A stretch of DNA of 64,000 nt from Undaria pinnatifida (Eukaryota > Sar > Phaeophyceae > Laminariales > Alariaceae): positions 2,920,229 through 2,984,228 of the forward strand of contig JABAKD010000018.1 of assembly GCA_012845835.1 (NCBI GenBank), in the 5' to 3' direction. Of the stretch, positions 1-13,279 are shown one piece after another (the stretch's first letter is position 1; the number at the start of each line of letters is the position of its first letter). Below the pieces are notes generated by a model. The model ran no database searches and was not told the origin of the DNA. It saw only the letters and a list, made by a program, of their open reading frames with translations. Position numbers and translations under genes: made by a program.

Positions 1-869
1 AGGTCATTTTTTTTGTCCGTGATTCTCATCGTGTACCGAGGCCATGGGTGATGGGAAAACTCATGCTCAGGGTCGGCTTGTTCACGTGGGTCACCTCATG
101 CGGGGGCCTTGGTTGCGCGGTGGCAGCGGATGAAAAAGAAGTCCCAGGTGTTGATCATTATGTAGAAAAATCCACTATGTTATTGTCGCGTATCCGAGTA
201 TATTATCACAATGAAGACATAGTAGTAGGATGAGTCAAGATCGGCCAGAAACCGCCCACAAATCAGGGGCAAAAACTGGACCAAAGCAAGACTGATATTA
301 AGGGCGTACCCAATCGGAATCAACCCAGAACTAAGCATACCGTAGAAGGCATGTTTCCAGCGGGGTGGCTGACATTCTGACAACACACCACCAGCCAAAA
401 GAAAACACTCATTTCCCAAGACCATATATCCTATATCGCTGGCACATACGTGAATCACGAATCTTGTGTCCGTAGATTACAAAACGACACGGGTCATCGG
501 GCAGGCTGCAGGTACTAGATATTTTTATTGGAATTTTTATCCGGTGTTGTTGCAGTTTTATTTTTTTTCACCAAATCCGTTTTTGGGAGAGGTCTTAAGC
601 TCCCAAACTGTGGAACCTAAAAAAAAAAGCGGTGCAACCTCTATCGTAGTACGCCTCCTCGGGGTCACTCGGGCGAGTGACCCCCCTGTTCCTTGGCGGT
701 CTTCAGCTTTGGGGCTGTTTTTTTTTTTGCGATACGAACTTGCGATAGAATGGCTAGCTACGCCGCGCCATTAAAAAGCGCCCAAAGTCGTTTTTATCAA
801 TAAGGTATGCACGGAGTCACTCGGGCGAGTGTGTCGAACCCGGTGGCGAAAAAGAGGGTGCCGACACAT

Positions 870-1150
870 ACATGTTACGAAAGAGGTGTGCTTTTTTTCT
901 TCTGTGTGCAAGGTTCTTGACTTGAGGGGCTCCACACCTCACCCAAAAAATTGAAAGTGCAACTCGACAAGCAAACCCATGGCCTAGCTAGGTACATACT
1001 AAAAACTCGTTTTTTCCAAACTCGTTTTTTCCAAAATAATCATAAAAATTCCGCCGATTCTGGGTTAAGATGAGATAAGGAGCCCCGCTATGCAGAAATT
1101 ATTTTGGTCCCCAAAAGTGTTATCTCTATCGTAGCACTCCTCTGCCCCTG
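870..1150 (+). repeat. Dispersed family 'CCATGGCCTAG', copy 1
   Basis: Ordered blocks: GGTTCTTGACTTGAGGGGCTCC, AAAGTGCAACTCGACAAGC, CCCATGGCCTAG, AAGGAGCCCCG and TATCTCTATCGTAGCAC (first block shown by its outer bases; positions 911-932). Other copies are near 14535-14770, 21420-21560 (inverted), 50850-51010 and 51120-51340. Confidence 0.65.
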
Positions 1151-1159
1151 CCGCAACCC

Positions 1160-1800
1160 CGGCCATTACGAATCGCCCAAACAATGGCTGTCTTGTTGCG
1201 ATACCACCTGGTACAAATATGCGCTGGGCCATCGGAAGAGGGTCATTCCTCCTATCTATACGCACAAATTTGCCAAACCCGACCTATGGTCTCATGGCGT
1301 AGGCGACCGCGCAACTCAGGGCCAGCATCTCTGTAGCAGCCCGGCCGCCACTTGCTTGGTCACCCGAAAACGTCCGTGCATCAGCGTTACGCCAGGAAAT
1401 ATTCCGCCGGCTTATTCTTCGACGGCTGGCCGGTCGGGTGTGTGGATTTAGTACAGCTCTTAACCAAAGCTTCCAAGATGTCGACCTGCTCGGCCGCCCT
1501 TGACAATCTCACGCCGTTTTTACTCGATGTGGCTCCCATCCCCCGATTCGACTCCAAACACCACCGCCATTTCTCGGACCATTCCGCTGGCAATGTTGAC
1601 GGTATCGTTACCCCCTAACGGCGCCAGGCACGGGTCGTCGACAGCCGCGTACCCTGCAAGTAGTCGGTCGTAGTGCCAACTTCACTTGTAGCTCCACCGC
1701 CTGTGCCACACTTATCCCGACGTTGAGCCCTGCGCCGGTCACGTGTCGATCTTTAGACAAGGTCGGGTGTTCACCGGTACTGACCCGGGGTCGGCATTTT
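1160..1800. other. GC-rich stretch without recognisable gene
   Basis: Several short overlapping frames of up to 115 codons on both strands; none resembles a family I know. It lies between a dispersed repeat and a GGGTC fragment, so it may be transposon interior. Confidence 0.3.
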
Positions 1801-1915
1801 AGCAAAAGCTCGTCGGGTCGAGTCGGGTCGGGTCAGGAGATTTTCAAGTGTTGCGGGGGGTCTCACAGGCGGGGCCGGGTCAGCTTGACGGGTTCGACCC
1901 GCGAGGAGTGGTCCG
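1800..1915 (+). repeat. GGGTC-family fragment
   Basis: CGTCGGGTCGAGTCGGGTCG and GGGTTCGACCCGCGAG; same family as the 9, 14, 33, 52, 58 and 59 kb copies. Confidence 0.7.
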
Positions 1916-3069
1916 ATTCGTGAAACGCCCTGCCATTATTCTTCTACATGCAGTTATATAACACACAACATGCTACTAACCATGTGGATTCTATATTTAA
2001 TGTTTGTATGGACGTGTGGTACGACAGGAGTAGCACTATTTTTGCTCTTTTTTTCGCCCTGGACGACGGAATCGTTAACCCAACATCGTTCTGACGCTTA
2101 TTCTTGTTGCACTAGAGAAGCTCGTATCCCTCCCGTGCCATCGGATCGTTCACCGGGCAGCACTTTCATTTTATCTCAACTTTTTTGGTGACTGGGTACG
2201 GTATAGAGCTCTGCAACTTACGAGCCCCAGAAATAAGCAAGTACACCCCGACCGTCCCATTTTTGCGCGGCAACAGAGTTTTCTGAAAAATGGGAACGGA
2301 GCCTAAAATGAGAACGGACGGTTTTTTGTAGAAGGCAAACCAATTATGTACAACTCAAAAAAAAAAAATGACAGTCCTGTGGGGCTGTACAGCAGCCTTC
2401 GAATGAGCTGTCGCTCAGGCTGGAAGTCCTCGGCATCGCCTCGGTAGCCAGCATCTAGAGAAATCACCATAGAGCCAGCGTATATCGCTTTTTGCGCCCA
2501 CCCGAAGGCATGAGATGGAGCATGACCGTTCTGACGATCTCCTCTCACAGGGCTGGCCAAGGGGTTTCGCAGGATCATTTCGGTTCTCTGATACACCACA
2601 TGGTTCTGGAGATAACGCTTGGTTCTCATTTCAGGCTCCGTTCCCATTTTTCTGAAAACGTAGCATGCGACTATGAGTAGAACAATCACTACGGGTATCG
2701 ATGGCAAATGGAATATCAATAATATGGGGGTGATACCTTAACTACGTAATTAATATATTTGGGTGTTGTGTCCCGGGGGGAAGGGGGGCGGATAGTGGGG
2801 GGTTGAATAGTAACAAATTGGTTTTTACAGTCTTGGGCTTTTTGACGACATGCCGCAAGAGACGTACCATGGATGCCGCAGGATCTCGCGGGATGTCATG
2901 TCATGATACCCCCCACGACATGCCGCGACATGCCACGGCATGTGTGTTGTGGCATTTTCCACCATGATACTTCCCGCGACATGTGAGTCGCCCGACGAGA
3001 GTTCCCATGGCATTACCACTAGTCCTCCGTTCCCCTTGCCGCCTCGGTAAGGCATGCTGCGAAGCATGC

Positions 3070-3640
3070 CCTAGCAGGCTTGTAGCGAGTGGGGGGGGTC
3101 TTTCTGGCGGGTGTAAGGCCGGACTCACCCTCAAGGAGTGATGTCTTCTTGCTGCAGCGTGTGGCCGCGAGGCTTAGGCGTGGCGGTAGAGTTGGGTCGT
3201 ACGTGGTGTGTTGGGCATGGTCACCTACGATTCGCGCGTCTTTTTGGGCAGGAGCGGCGGAACAGCAATGCTAAATCGGGATGCTCGTGCGCGGAGGCAG
3301 GCGCCACCACGAGCCACACTACGGCGCATTCTCGGTTTGCGTGGAGGGAACTGCGACGGCGGGAGGCTGGATTCGACGATGAAGGAGGAGGGCGACTGGC
3401 CGTCGACGGGCGGGGAAGAGACGGATTGAACTCTCCCTGAACGAGAATTTTTGTTTTTTAGATCAGCACCGCAAGCTGCGTGGAGCATTTTGTTGTTTCG
3501 GGACGGGGGAGAAGGGGAACCGATTGGAATTGAGTGTCAAGAAGAGCAAGTGCGAAGGAGCGGGCCGAGTGAGCTAAGGCGATGAGGCGGCCATGGAGAA
3601 CCACAGCAGGATGATGGCACATGGAGACCCACGGCCCGCA
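3070..3640. other. GC- and CpG-rich island, possible 5' exon or promoter
   Basis: GC-rich compared with its neighbours, and overlapping frames are open on both strands (3138-3440 plus, 3225-3488 minus). No splice-supported model or family could be built, so I give no product. Confidence 0.25.
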
Positions 3641-6600
3641 TGCACACCAGGATCACGAGAGCAGCGATCGTCTTTTTTCCAGGGTTTTTTACGAGGCAGT
3701 AGTACAACATGTTACTTTCGTCACTGATTTTTGTAGGGTTGGTAGAGTTGTATACCCTTCATGGGGAACGACCCCCCGCAATTTTAAATTTTCAGGCACG
3801 GGCGTAGTAGATTCGTCTGTGCTCACGATTACCGTGCGGTTCGTACGATGCAGGCAGCCCAACCGCTGTAGTTTGTAGCCGCGAGCTGGTTAGTTGTGGG
3901 AACGGGGTAACTCTATGCTGTAGTTGCAGCAGTATTTTTTTTCGTTGACAGCACACACGGTCAGGTGGAGGTTCATCGTTTGTATAGGAGGGACGTACCA
4001 CAACAATGCTGCCGGTAGAATTCAGTGTCGTTGATCTCGGAATTACGCACGATGTGGTTCGTGTGCAAATAAACCGGTGTTCTACCGGCTTCACTGGTTT
4101 AGGAGAAAACCAGGGCAGTCCGTTAACGAGGTACCATGAACTAAAAGTCGTTTAATGAGACGAACTAATCAACAGTTACTTAGGGATGTCGTCCCCACCC
4201 GCTCCAACACATAGCGAAGTCCTAGCCAACTCCTTCAGAAACGCTCCTTGTGATGGGAAATCGTTTCTTGCAGGAGAGAGTAAGGAGCCAGGTTTTTCAC
4301 CGGTAACCGTTCTCTTCGCGCGTTCGTCCACTTCAACACAACAGCGCAAACAAAACCACTACTAGCCGACATGAGGGATTCAGTGCCAAATGTAGATTGT
4401 AGGGGGAGTAGATTACAATAGCCTATCTGCGCGCAGTTCAACTCGCTCTTTCATCGCTTAGCAAAACATGCGGTTGCTTAGGGCTTCGACCCCGTAGCCT
4501 GCAAAACACATGTTCAACGGTGTGCAGACGCATATCCAGCCTGATTCCCTTGTCCCACATGGAGAAGCCATTACACGGCCTTCACATTGATACAGCTGAG
4601 GCAGTTATATTCACGACCACACATACATGCCAACGCTTCTCCATTGCGCTTCTCCACTTTCACCCTCCCGGCTTTCAGTACACGGCAACAACACCCGTTC
4701 AATCCGTAACCTCCACTCCCAGCGCATATAGTACGCAAACACATCTGCTGGCCGGTCGATCAGCTATTTATCTATGTTTGTCCAACATGTGCGTTACCCG
4801 CTCTACCTCAAGTCCAGAGTAGCCCAAATCAAAATGCCAATAATACCACCAGGCGTATATATAGTGCAAATAAACATGAGCCGACCGGTCAAGGAACTGT
4901 TCGGTATGCATCGGCCAGCGCGCCTGCATCTTACACCTACTATATATGAAGGTCGCCTCCTCCGATGAGGTCGGCGCTGTCTTGTTCTTGGACGGGTGTT
5001 GGCCAAGGTCGAGATTCGCTTGTTGTTTAGTAAATGTGGCCAAGAGGTACCTTCTCAAACCTCTCTCGCGTTACGCGAGGGGAGATTTTACGAAGATCTG
5101 AGGGAGCTTGGGTCGTTATGGAAATCTGAGGGAGCTTGGGTCGCTCTCGCATAGGCCCTGGCCTCCCGGTTGCGTCCGGGGTTGATATTGCCGAGCGCCA
5201 ACCATTGCGAAGATCAATTATTGACGACAAATCTCGTTGACTCGGCGTTGGTTAACCAGTTTTTAAGGTTGGCATGTGTGATCCGAGATTGACGGTATCT
5301 GCCCTGTCCTCCACATCGCCCCCTCCTTCACGCGCCCCAAGTCCATGTTGGCTAAGAATGTACCAGGTAGGTGACGTTGAGGCGATATTTTCCAGAGGGA
5401 ATGATATAGGCAAGTGGAGTATTGACAGGGGGGCGTATCGTCTCCTCCGTTGATGACCACGTTCTGTACCGCATAACTCCCTCCGACTGTCTATTACAGC
5501 ACAATTCGCATTGAGAAAACACGGTTGACAAGTGTTAGGGTTCGCACAGTTGGTTTGCATACCGGCAGCAATAGTTCGGAGTTACACTGGTTGTCCCAAT
5601 TTACTCAACACTATTTGTCGCGTGGCCACATTAAGACAACTGTTCCTCGTGACGGCTGCAATTTGTTTACGACACCGGCGAATATTCTCGATATAAACTT
5701 GCTCGGACTGAGGTTGTCTTGTTGAGGTGCAACGTTCGGCTTGATGCGTTCGCCATCTTAGGCGTGCACGCCTACACATTGGTTTGTTCGGGTCAGGTTC
5801 ACGAGACCGGACCTCTTGGGGAATGACTTCTTGTTTCGACCACATAGTCTCGCCGATATTTCTGGGACCAAATCGGGTCGCTTCAAACTACGTATTCTGG
5901 TAAAACGGGGGGGATGCTCGTACCTTTTGTTTATCTGCTCTTATTGATGGATGCCTTGAAGCTGTTGCTTCCTTATTGTGTATGCTTGTGAGGCTGTTGC
6001 CTATCTGCTCTTATTGGTGGATTCCTGGAAGCTGCCCCTTCCATATTTTCGGTTTTCTGAGACAGAGGCTGCATTGCCCGATATTATCTGCAAGCAAGCG
6101 CCCAAACACGTGTTGACAGGGGTGCACTCTTACGTTGCGACTCTCGCCACCGTTGGTATCCCTACTTTTTCATTCCATAGGTTATATCCATGCGCTACCT
6201 TCGCGTTCGAGTTATGTTTTCTAGACGCGTCACAACATGTGAATCACAGCATTACATTATTAATTACGTAATATTTGATTTTCAGTTATTTATGGAGTGC
6301 TCGCATATTGTTGCCATATATATATTCAATCCCCACCAGTTTTCGTTTCCGCTTTTTGGCGCCGCCGGACGCGGTGCTTTTGGGGGACACGATGTGTGAA
6401 ACATTTCTTGTCCAGATCACGGTTTTTCATGCATGACACTGTGGCACTTCGTCGGGGGGATACTCGAGATCCGTGGGGCCGGATTTCCCCAAGCCCATTC
6501 GGTATATCACGTTTATTTAGCAGTCTGCTTCTGCCCGGTCCAGGTTTGTGACCGACCACTCTGTCAGAGATGTATTATTTTATTCTTGCTAAGCTTCATT

Positions 6601-6780
6601 TGGATTGCCCAGCGCGGGTACGGGGGGTTGTGTTCCCTCGAAAGGTCCGCCAGCTTCTCAAATTGAGGCGCTGGAGGTGTTTCCCGCGGATGATAGGGGT
6701 TTTTACGTGGGCGAGGTTTACAGACATGTCTCCTGTTTATATTTCATACTACGTCTTGCTCGGGTTTTTTTTTTTTTTTT
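3640..6780. other. No gene recognised; small local duplications only
   Basis: Noted: a 23 bp direct repeat at 5095-5140 (ATCTGAGGGAGCTTGGGTCG) and a ~70 bp degenerate duplication at 5930-6045 (TATCTGCTCTTATTGRTGG). Frames are short and without coding character. Confidence 0.5.
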
Positions 6781-6789
6781 TCTCATTTT

Positions 6790-7075
6790 TACTTTCCAGC
6801 TTCTGGACAAGCCGTGGTCACAGGTGTCGTCCCTTCTCCCCCCCGGTTCTTGCCTTCAACTTTTATCGCGCATAGGGTTCAGCAATCCCACTGCTCGTCG
6901 ATTTTTCATCGAGTGTTGCTAACTCACGCTCTCGCGCTTTCCGCAAGTCAATTTGTGCACAAGAAAAAGTCCCAACGAATTTATACGAGTATGCACTCGG
7001 CGGGGCTCGAACTCACGAAACTGACCTATACCAGGCTCGAGGATAACCTGATACGCCACCGGGGCGACCGGCATA
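6790..7075 (-). mobile_element. tRNA-derived SINE, copy 1
   Basis: Minus-strand head (7070 down to 7000) contains the box A-like TGGCGTATCAGG and box B-like GAGTTCGAGCC of RNA polymerase III genes. The body matches copy 2 inverted, including CGAGCAGTGGG-like and GGGACGACACCTGTGACCAC sequences. Confidence 0.7.
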
Positions 7076-7734
7076 CACCATTGAAAGACCCTATAGTCTT
7101 GGAGAAGCTGAGTTGGAGAGGTGAGACACAGCCTGAGTGTGTCCCTAGTTAGGCAAACGAGTTCGTTTAGCTGGTGCGCCTTTTTCTGGCGGCAGGTGGA
7201 GACCTACCGTCGAAGGAATCAAAATGTACAGGCGCAGGCAAATCCCGCACTACTACCCGGGTCAAAGACAGAGAGAAATGAGCTGTCGATTCCTGGGTGG
7301 CTATATCACCTTCTTCGCCGAATCTTATAGGGTTCGGCCGAAGAAGGCCGGCAAGTCCACGGTGTTGATTGAACCGAAGGGGCGAGGTTAACGCCAAGTC
7401 TGCGTTTTGCAGATGGACAAAAACTGGTACGCAAACGAAAGTGTATGGAACTTGAACTTTTTTTACCCGGATCTCCATTAGGATCTACAAAAAGAAAAAC
7501 ATTGAAGAGCTGCGAACAACTTACGTGTCCTCTCCGCGGTAACAGCAGCAGCTCAGGGTTTGGTCCATCCGGACCCTGATGTAGTCTATATACTACAACT
7601 TCTTGGTCCAGATGTAACATGGAGTACGGCAATAGGTTTATGTCCTGCCGCTTGTATAATTGCACATTCAGTCAAATTTCAGCGTGCTATAGTTGATCCT
7701 TTTTTTTTCCATTTATTTCTGCAAATAAATAAAG

Positions 7735-7838
7735 CCAAATATCACAACGGTGGGAATTTAATTCAAGGACCAACGCTAGCATTAACAGAAGTATTCGAGT
7801 GTAACCACTATACCACCGGGGCGACCGGCTCTATATAA
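7735..7838 (-). mobile_element. tRNA-like SINE head, related type
   Basis: The minus strand reads CCGGTGGTATAGTGGTTACA and ends GAATTAAATTCCCACCG, resembling a tRNA with a damaged B box. It lies head-to-head with copy 2, about 10 bp apart. Confidence 0.6.
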
Positions 7839-7844
7839 CTCACT

Positions 7845-8135
7845 GTCCCGGTGGCGTATCAGGTTATTATCCTCGAGCCTGGTATAGATCAGTTGCTTTC
7901 GTGAGTTCGTATCCCCCCTAGTGCATACTCGTATAAATTCGCGGGACTTTTTCCTGTGCACTGGTCGACTCGCGGAAAGTGCGAGAGCGTGAGTTAACAA
8001 CACTAGATGAAAAATCGACGAGCAGTGGGTGCTGAACCCTATGCGCCAAAAAACTAAAGCCAATAACCGGGGGAGGGAAGGGACGACACCTGTGACCACG
8101 GCGTGTAAGTCCAGGAGCTGGAAAGTAGAAGTGTG
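7845..8135 (+). mobile_element. tRNA-derived SINE, copy 2
   Basis: Plus-strand head CCCGGTGGCGTATCAGG and CGTGAGTTCGTATCCC (a decayed box B). The body continues to GGAGCTGGAAAGTAG near 8125. It is an inverted relative of 6790-7075. Confidence 0.7.
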
Positions 8136-8219
8136 CAAGAAAGAAAAAAAAAACTACTTGTAGAGATGATCAGTCAGCAATCAGCAGCAAGGAGCACGTC
8201 AAGTACGAAGCAAAACAAA

Positions 8220-8480
8220 CTTATTTGTCAGTTACGTACCAACACGACCGCTTGCACTTGACCGGCAAACGAACACAGCAACGGAGTCAGGGACCACAGC
8301 AACAACAAAGCATGCCATCCACACCGCCTATATTTCTCCAAAGAGTCTTCTCGGGGAAAAGAAGCACCAAACGATGCGATACCGGAACGCATTCATGCCA
8401 CTGGTTTCTTCCGTGGATACCGTCTACTTACCGCCTTCGCGTGGCGCAGCTTATCAACAGGAGAACCGAGTTTTCCCCTA
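8220..8480 (+). repeat. Dispersed repeat, copy 1
   Basis: ACGTACCAACACGACCG, TTGACCGGCAAACGA and related sequence match 53780-54010 in direct orientation. Nature unknown. Confidence 0.6.
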
Positions 8481-9064
8481 GCTTTTTGTGTCGAAAAATT
8501 ATTCCCTGTTCTTTTGTACACCCTACCCCCATGCCATATAATAAGCCGCAGACAAATAGCGTGTTGTGTGTAACAATAATAGAGCATGTGTGTGCTCTTA
8601 ATTGTACCTATATTGCTTGCATGAGTACCAACTATCTATGTCGATTTGCCCGAACTTGTATCATACCACCCTCGAGACCCCGGGGAGGCCCCGGGGACGC
8701 AGCCACTCGCAATGCTGCTGTGTGGCTTTTTCTGGCGCAGTAATCGTAACCACTACCTACCTGTACCTCCTCGTTTTAGTCATGCGCGCGCTTGCCACGT
8801 CTATATCCATGTACGTACGTGTACCTACCGACATTCAATAAATGAATGCACCACTATGATACCTACCGCGGTACTAAGGATCTTTTTTTCACTGCAAATA
8901 TTTTATACAAATAATTCAAGGACGTCAGCCTTATTATTTGTTTTGGGACAACATATGACGCCAATTTGGATATAATGTCTTTCTCGCCAAGTTTCATTTT
9001 ATCAACCTCTCCACACATCAAGATCCGAAGAATAGCTGGAGAGTACAGTTCAGAATACAAATTT

Positions 9065-10200
9065 TCAGGGCTTTTCACGGGTCATGACTCGACCCGCGGG
9101 TCGGGTCAAGGGGGTTTCAAAACCTCGCGGATCGGGCCGGATCGGGTCATAACATTTAGAAATCGCACGGGTCTGGTCGGGTCTGGTCGGGTCAAGAGGT
9201 TTCAAAATCTCGCGGGTCGGGTCGGGTCGGGCCAAAAGGCGTCAAAATCTCGCGGGTCGGATCGGGTCAGGTCGGGTCAAGAAGTTTCAAAACCTCGCGG
9301 GTCGGGTCGGTTCGGGTCAAGAGGTTTTCAAAATTTCGCGGGTCGGGTCGGGTCATGACCCGCGAAATACGGGTCACTCGCGGGTCAAGCGATCATGACC
9401 CGCGAGTTGTTTTCGGGTGACCCGCGGGGCAAACCCGCGGATCTGGCCCGCAGATCCGCCTTTTTCAAGCTGAGGGCCATTGCGGTGCAGGCGCCCCGCG
9501 GATCGGACCCGCGGATACGTAAATAATACTAAACTTACCGCTTCCCGCCTCTGTCGTGCCGATGCTCCGATCATGCCATCACATCGTGTGGAACAATCAC
9601 CAGGCAGTACCCCTAGCTACTCGTACCAAGGCATACAGTGTGACGCGAATCTCGTACGGGCTGAAGCCGTAACAAGTGTAGTGATAATACGATCATACCA
9701 GTACGAAATGTGAAAAATGCAAGGGCAATCGTCGTCGCAGCAGCAGCAGCAGCAGTAGCAGCAGCAGCACTGGCAGCAGCAAGCACCAGCAGCAGACCCC
9801 GGATTATCGCGGATCGCAGCCCCTGCTGACAGATCCACCGCCCCAGTTGTGGGCTTGCTGCCGGACGCGGCTCAGCTAGGCTGCTTGCCGGGGCTGGAAA
9901 CTGCATATACAGATAGAAGGCAGATACAGTAGTAGTAGCTAGCTCGAGAGTTATTATACGAATACGAAATGTGACCAAACGTAAAACAGCAAGAGCAGTC
10001 GTCGTAGAAGCAGCAGCAGCAACAGCAGCACCAGCGCAGCAGCACAGCAGCAGCAGGACAGCAGCAGCAGCAGCAGCACTCTGGCAGCGGCAAGCACCAG
10101 CATCAGACAACGCATCCTCGCGGATCGCAGCCCCTGCTGCTGACAAATCCATCGCCCCAGTTGTGGGCTTGCTGCCGGAGGTGGCTCAGCTAGGCTGCTT
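9065..10200 (+). mobile_element. Composite GGGTC/CAG element, copy A left part
   Basis: Starts with degenerate GGGTC repeats (9070-9370), then a unique region (9450-9720), then two CAG-rich blocks. Each block is followed by CGCCCCAGTTGTGGGCTTGC (near 9841 and 10152). The whole is collinear, in inverse orientation, with 59460 down to about 58370. It stops at GGCTGCTT (10200), where another element is inserted. No open frame resembles a transposase. Confidence 0.75.
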
Positions 10201-10884
10201 TGTTAAATAGTAGGATCCATAAGGAATCCATCGGTTAAAGGTAGATGTTCATTACATAGTCAAATAAGTGTATGCAGAGTACTGGGTAAGCTGTCGAACC
10301 ATGTGTTAGAAGTTGTTTATTTTGAGTATGGAAGAGGGCACGTAAGTGGGACTGCGTTCCACCAAGTAATAACGCGTTGGTGGGTCACGTAAGATCGAAG
10401 TGTTGAGTAGGTCACGTGCGTAAGATCGAAGTGTTTACTGCGTCACGTGCGTAAGATTGACCTGGGTGTCGTATGTAGTGGATACCACCATACGAGATAA
10501 TGTGTTACAGTTATAAGGAAGAGATACGAGGGCTTGCACATCGAGTTCACTCTTCGCATCTGCATCAAAACTTGGACAGTTCATATTTAATAGTGACATA
10601 ATAAGTTTTTTTTGGCCCAACGAGAGCCCATTTAAAGTGATCTACCATCGTCTAAACCATCATCAGCCAGGCTCGAGCTCGTCTCACCACGACTCTGTGT
10701 TAGCCTCTGAAGACCGTCATCGGTCAGGCACCACTACATTTCTAACAGGTTATGAGCCTCGTTAGCGTGTAACACACAGCGCATGAACATTACCTGCAGT
10801 GGAGCACAAAACCGGTGATTTTGCTGGAATACTTCGTAAGAAACTTGGAACCAAACGTGAGCCGAGTCGAACGGCACTGGAACA

Positions 10885-11230
10885 ACGTGCACAAAGGAAA
10901 AGGAAGCCCAGCGGACAGACCGGCATGCTTCAGGCGATCTGCGCACAAGATCGAGCTACACGAGGAAAGGAAGCCCGGCGAACACACCGGCAAGCTCCAG
11001 GCGATCTGCATACAAGATCGAGCTGAACGAGAAAAGGAAGCCCGGCGGACAGACCGGCACGCTTCAGGCGATCTGCGCGCTGAAAGATACAAAAGATGAA
11101 ACCCTGCGGATAGACCGGCACACTTGAGCGGTCCAGGCACAGAATCGAGCCGAAAGAAACAAAAAAGGAAGCCCGGCGAGCAGGTCGGCACACTTCAGGC
11201 GGTCCACGGACAGGATCGAGTTGAGTGCGA
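10885..11230 (+). repeat. Five ~66 bp tandem units in the retrotransposon leader
   Basis: Units share GGAAGCCCGGCGGACAGACC, CTTCAGGCGATCTGC and AAGATCGAGC. They lie between the putative primer-binding site and gag. Confidence 0.85.
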
Positions 11231-11280
11231 GAATAAACCCGACGGCACAGGTCAGCACAAGTAACGCATTCAGAGCAGTC

Positions 11281-12830
11281 ATGGAGGAGCCCGGAAACGT
11301 CGTGACATCAACCATAAGGAATATTCCCAGATGCGATAGCTCCAAACCAGAGAATTATCGCGAATGGAGGTTGAAGACCCGCGTAGTCTTGTCCATGTCA
11401 AACAAAGACGTATTTGATGTTCTAAACGGATCGGTTGAACCGATACCGACTATCACAGACAGTGACACCCCGGGTACCTCGACGAATCTGGTGGAAATTC
11501 AACGCTGGAAGCGTGCGTGCGAGACCCTCTTGTCCATACTGTACCTCGTCGCTAGCGGCCCTACAGCTACACTAGTTCGATTATATGGAGACAGGACTTC
11601 AGCAGGAGGTCTGGGGCACGGACAGAAGGTGTGGAACGCGTTGCATACCAAGTACAACTGCAACAGCAAGGAATCACGGCGGACGTGCTACAAGAAGCTT
11701 GTGAACTTCCGGATTGAGCAAGGGCAAGCCCTGATGACTATACCATCAAGCTAATGGAGATGCGAGGGCGGCTGCATGAAATGGGAGAGAGGATCTCGGA
11801 CGAGAGGTTTGAAGACATCTTGCTGCAAGACCTGACCGACGACTACGAGTTCGTAAAGATGACGAGCTTTCACAGCCCAAATTTTGGCATCGACGAGATT
11901 CAATCAACGATGAGAAGCTCGTACATCGACCGAATCTCGAGACCAGGACATGAAAACAAGCTAGCGGGCAGAGGAGCAGCAAACACAACCACCAAAGGAC
12001 CACGGAAGGTACGATGATACAACTGCCAAGAATTTGGACACATCAAGCGAGACTGCACAAACAGCAAGAAGGAACGATCTGCTACAACAAGATGGTGCTC
12101 GCTGCACAACCCGACGACGCACAGCGATGCTGAGTGCAACACTCAGAAGAGGATAAACAATACGGAGAACCAACCACAGGGAGAAGTACAAAGTGCCCAC
12201 ACAGCGACTGAGTCGACGGCGACGGAAGAAGAAGCCTTCGGGTATGCCTTCGTGACGTCTGGGTGGGCCTTGTCAACTATCTGCCAGGCAACTGCACAGA
12301 CAACGAAGAGCATGGAGGCTACCGCTGACATACCCAGGCTTGCTCCGAAAACCATGACCATGCTGCTGGTGGAAAGCGGAGCATCTGGGCATTATTTTGA
12401 CGACGAACTTCACTCGGATCCGAACGACAAACAGCTAAACTGTAAGGCACTCGAGAGACACTTCAAGATACTGGCCGCAGGACGACACGTTCTACCGGGA
12501 ACAGCGACCCGTAAGATTTCGAAAAATATCGTCGACATGCACGGCAACAAGCATCCGGTAAAACATGCAGGTTTGGTCGCACCTGGGAGACATAATCGTT
12601 TCCTAACACTACAGCTGCTGCTGCTGCTGCCCAAGCTCGAGGACAAGGCCTGCGAAGTGGTACAGCTTGAACAGCGAAGCATACCGGATATACAAAAACG
12701 AGACTGCGCGAGCGACAAAGACGCAACGTCATCATCATCGAGACCCCAGCATCGACATTGGCTGATTCCACCGAGGGCAACACAACCGGCGAAGCCGTCA
12801 GTACTCACGAAGACAGCTCGCCTTGCTTGA
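11281..12830 (+). pseudogene. gag: Broken Copia gag and protease
   Basis: From the ATG at 11281 the product reads as a Copia (UBN2-like) gag: ENYREWRLKTRVVLSMSNK and KVWNALHTKYNCNSKE. A frameshift near 11735-11745 separates it from DYTIKLMEMRGRLHEMGERI in the next frame. At 12015-12017 a TGA occupies the position of the first Cys of the CCHC knuckle; the rest reads YNCQEFGHIKRDC. The frame is then open to 12830 and includes WCSLHNPTTHSDAEC and a protease-like LLVESGASGHYFDD, where the family's catalytic Asp is Glu. Integrase and reverse transcriptase are absent. Nonfunctional. Confidence 0.85.
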
Positions 12831-13279
12831 TGGTCCAGTTGGCGATCTACGCCGCTGCCTCTTCTCTGTAGTTTTCTTCCAAGAAAGGAAACCTGTCGTA
12901 CAAGCGTGTTCACCGTTCTTGTCTCGTAGCTATACTATCGTCGGAAATATTCCCGGTGTGAGCCTCTTCGCGTTCCTGGTTGTCGGATATAGTGTAGATG
13001 TTGATATATTAATGTGTGATGATGATGTGTGGCTTCGTCCAAATGGCTCCTCCTGATCTCGACCCATATATCAATCTAGCTGTCGAATCCCTGTATTTGT
13101 GTAGTATTTGTACAATACGCATGTTGTCGTCGAAACTTCGTCTCCTTTCAAATCGATCTTGGATTACTTCTCTCTTTGTCGTTTGTTGACGCGTACTCAT
13201 TGTCGTCGTCGTGAAATGTTATTCCTTCAGGTCGATCTTGGGTTGCTCTTTTCCTCCTTAGATCCCATTTCTTGTTGTG

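Noticed and set aside
7000-7920. Functional tRNA genes
   Set aside because: A and B boxes are present, but the arms do not form a clean cloverleaf and long repeat bodies follow, so SINEs are more likely.
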